Part shown: positions 62,454 to 64,000 of the stretch, piece by piece | Layout of the letters: the number at the start of each line of letters is the position of its first letter | Position numbering within the stretch: position 1 is the stretch's first letter | DNA from: Flavobacterium piscisymbiosum | Lineage (GTDB): Bacteria > Bacteroidota > Bacteroidia > Flavobacteriales > Flavobacteriaceae | Direction: 5' to 3' | NCBI RefSeq assembly: GCF_020905295.1 | Contig: NZ_JAJJMM010000001.1 | Coordinates: forward strand, 3,658,001-3,722,000 | DNA: 64,000 bases | Notes under the pieces: model-generated | What the model was told of the DNA's origin: nothing | Seen by the model: the letters and a program-made list of their open reading frames with translations, nothing else | Databases searched by the model: none | Made by a program: the position numbers and the translations under genes

Positions 62454-63053
62454 TTAATTATTACAAATAAGGATAAAAATTAAGAACAGATAATCTGATA
62501 ATTTGGTTTTTAAAATCTTCAAAGCCTTTGTCATATGGGCTTCTACAGCTTTTAAGGTTACTTGCATTTCTTCGGCGATTTCTGCATTTTTTTTATTCTC
62601 GAAACGTTTTTTTATAAAAACTTCGCGGGTTTTGGGCGGAAGATCGCTTATCGATTCCTGAATTAAACGTTCAAGTTCGGTCAATTCTAAAGTATCAAAC
62701 TGCACGGAGTTTAAGATTTCGATATCCAGTTCTCTTTCTTTTTGGTTTAAAACTTCACTTTTGAATTTATCCTTTACCTTATTATGACGAATCATATTCA
62801 GGCATTTCGATTTGGCATAAGTATATAAAAAAGATTGTATACCATTTAGCGATTCGACAGTTTCCTTATTTTGCCACAAATACACAAGAGCTTCCTGCGC
62901 CAGATTTTCAGCTTCATCTTTATCATAAATAAACTGAATACTAAAAGCGGTGATTCTGCGAAAGTATTTATCGTAAAAATAAGTGAAAGCAGTTTCGTCT
63001 CCTTCTTTGAAAGATTCAAAAAGATGTAGTTCGAAACTGGTATTATTGTTCAT
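62454..63053 (-). CDS. ECF RNA polymerase sigma factor, FecI-like
   Basis: 199 residues: sigma region 2 (FTYFYDKYFRRITAFSIQFI, EAENLAQEALVYLWQNK) and region 4 (LPPKTREVFIKKRFENKKNA, EIAEEMQVTLKAVEAHMTKA). The Bacteroidota ECF group paired with FecR and SusC. It should activate its own operon when the receptor is occupied. The C-terminus ends in a hydrophobic SDYLFLIFILICNN, as often seen in this group. Confidence 0.93.
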   Translation of the reverse strand: MNNNTSFELHLFESFKEGDETAFTYFYDKYFRRITAFSIQFIYDKDEAENLAQEALVYLWQNKETVESLNGIQSFLYTYAKSKCLNMIRHNKVKDKFKSEVLNQKERELDIEILNSVQFDTLELTELERLIQESISDLPPKTREVFIKKRFENKKNAEIAEEMQVTLKAVEAHMTKALKILKTKLSDYLFLIFILICNN

Positions 63054-63124
63054 TATAAGAGAATCACTTTTTAGAAAGCAATATAGGCAATTTAATAAAA
63101 AGACCTTTTTTGCACAGAAAGCGG

Positions 63125-63132
63125 CAAATATA
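63125..63132 (-). promoter_or_regulatory. -7 box of the ECF sigma operon
   Basis: Minus-strand TATATTTG fits TAnnTTTG, about 72 nt before the start codon. No -33 element at the right spacing. Confidence 0.35.
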
Positions 63133-63267
63133 AAAGTTTATTTATATTAATTCTAAATAAAATTCAAATAAACATCGTTTCAAAAAATATTATTCAGAAT
63201 AAGTGTAAAAAACTCGTTTATCTTATAAGTTATAAGTAAGTTTAATGTTGCTGCGCGTTTGTTTTAA

Positions 63268-63640
63268 CCATATAAGTTATATAAGTAAATGTAAGCTTTG
63301 TGTATTTTGAAGCGTAGAATGTCATATAAGTAATAATCATTGTTGATGAAGTTGAAATAAATAATGAATATGAAAGCCTTAGCAAAGAGAAAAATATCGC
63401 AGAGAACGCTATTTTTTTTATTATTCTTAGCTTTTACAAAAAAGTAAAGTTCGCAAAGCTTTCGATTTAGCTTTGCGGACTCCTATGTACTTTTAAAAGA
63501 ATTCTTTGATGAAAAATCTTTGCGTTCTCTGCGTTAATAATAATTGGGAAATTTAATTTTTATATTTCTCCACAATATTTAACGTCGATTTGTAAAAATA
63601 TACAACACAACCTTAATATGAACTTATATAACTTATATGG
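63268..63640. repeat. Long nested element with 19-bp perfect ends
   Basis: CCATATAAGTTATATAAGT (63268-63286) is exactly inverted at 63622-63640. Inside, CGCAGAGAACGC (63398-63409) is inverted at 63522-63533, and GCAAAGCT/AGCTTTGC form an inner hairpin (63453-63476). ATAAGT words recur at 63225-63240, 63325-63335 and 63694-63710. The 750-bp gap 63054-63804 has no gene. Confidence 0.75.
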
Positions 63641-63804
63641 TGGAAAAAAAACTTTTTATTCATAGTGCGAAATTGTGCGAAACAACTCTAATATGTACTT
63701 ATTTAACTCAGATGTTGAATTTTTTTTCACTCAACTATTGGTAACTAAATTATAATTTGTATCATTGTAGTATAGAATAGTATAATAACTTAAATTTTTA
63801 TTTA

Positions 63805-64000
63805 ATGAAACAATATCCTTTCCTACTAAAGAGCTTGTTTATGTCCGTTTTACTAACGGTATTTTTTTGCATTCCGGCTTTGGCACAAAAAAGTATTAAA
63901 ATGACATTTGGCAAAAGCGGCATAATTACTTATGATGTAAAACAGAAAACAATTGCTGTTACTCAACACGGGGTAAATGTGTTTAGCGGAGCAAAAACTG
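63805..64000 (+). CDS. Start of a secreted protein, cut by window end
   Basis: 65 residues are visible and the frame is open at the edge. A signal peptide (SLFMSVLLTVFFCIPALAQ) is followed by KSIKMTFGKSGIITYDVKQ and a beta-strand pattern. Too little remains to name the family; in this phylum such a start often belongs to a large carbohydrate-active or surface protein (inference). Confidence 0.6.
   Translation, partial: MKQYPFLLKSLFMSVLLTVFFCIPALAQKSIKMTFGKSGIITYDVKQKTIAVTQHGVNVFSGAKT

Noticed and set aside
1..64000. tRNA, rRNA, prophage or integrative element
   Set aside because: No cloverleaf-like, rRNA-like, integrase, transposase or phage structural sequence was found on reading either strand.

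Overview
The window is AT-rich bacterial DNA from a member of the Bacteroidota, most likely a Flavobacterium or close relative. Evidence for this: a SusC/SusD pair behind a FecI/FecR-type sigma/anti-sigma couple; many lipoproteins with short signal peptides; promoter-like boxes of the Bacteroidota type (TAnnTTTG); several TTG/GTG starts; A-rich leaders in place of Shine-Dalgarno sequences; and intergenic spaces crowded with imperfect palindromes. I see no rRNA, tRNA, CRISPR array, transposase or phage gene, so this reads as ordinary chromosome with a heavy load of small non-coding repeats.

Layout. 1-1.7 kb: a truncated outer-membrane protein gene and a two-gene unit ending in an unusual ChrB-domain/AraC fusion. 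1.9-4.8 kb: a secreted GH2 glycosidase. 5.1-8.1 kb: a TetR regulon in which regulator, PaaI-like thioesterase and DHA2 drug exporter each carry the same operator. 8.4-14.3 kb: AraC regulator, two divergent cupins, zinc alcohol dehydrogenase, second AraC regulator and a Tat-exported amidohydrolase. 14.7-19.2 kb: a DUF4142 lipoprotein and a run of small unknown exported proteins, separated by REP-like repeats. 19.7-34.2 kb: a stress and DNA-repair neighbourhood (DUF7218/Rho-N protein, topoisomerase IB, DUF1328, DUF5661, two hyper-acidic proteins, DUF892 ferritin-like protein, Nei/Fpg glycosylase coupled to DUF72, general-stress flavin-type oxidase, response regulator, six-PAS kinase, SemiSWEET, stress SDR). 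34.5-41.3 kb: a signalling operon (REC-kinase, CHASE3-GAF kinase with three REC domains, REC, CheR, CheB) lacking chemotaxis receptors or CheA.

41.3-43.2 kb: two outer-membrane barrel-like proteins. 43.5-52.1 kb: a heavy-metal resistance block (Cys-rich small protein, CzcA, CzcC, CzcB, then a Zn/Cd/Pb-type P1B ATPase). 52.1-53.3 kb: tautomerase and VOC proteins. 53.6-63.1 kb, all on the minus strand: ECF sigma, FecR anti-sigma, STN-containing SusC, SusD, a lipoprotein and a di-heme cytochrome c peroxidase, with a 17-copy hexanucleotide tract just before the peroxidase. 63.8 kb onward: the start of a secreted protein cut by the window edge.

The most striking observation is that mobile-looking intergenic repeats have become coding sequence in the czc operon. 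One element spans the czcA stop and the czcC start, and another makes up most of the CzcB lipoprotein signal peptide. Other leads are the 8-bp-phased CTNAG arrays that bound repeat clusters, a candidate structured RNA near 19.5 kb, a shared promoter-like layout on the two acidic-protein genes and one more gene, and the SusCD-peroxidase operon. All functional statements come from reading the sequence and from memory of protein families; no database search was run.
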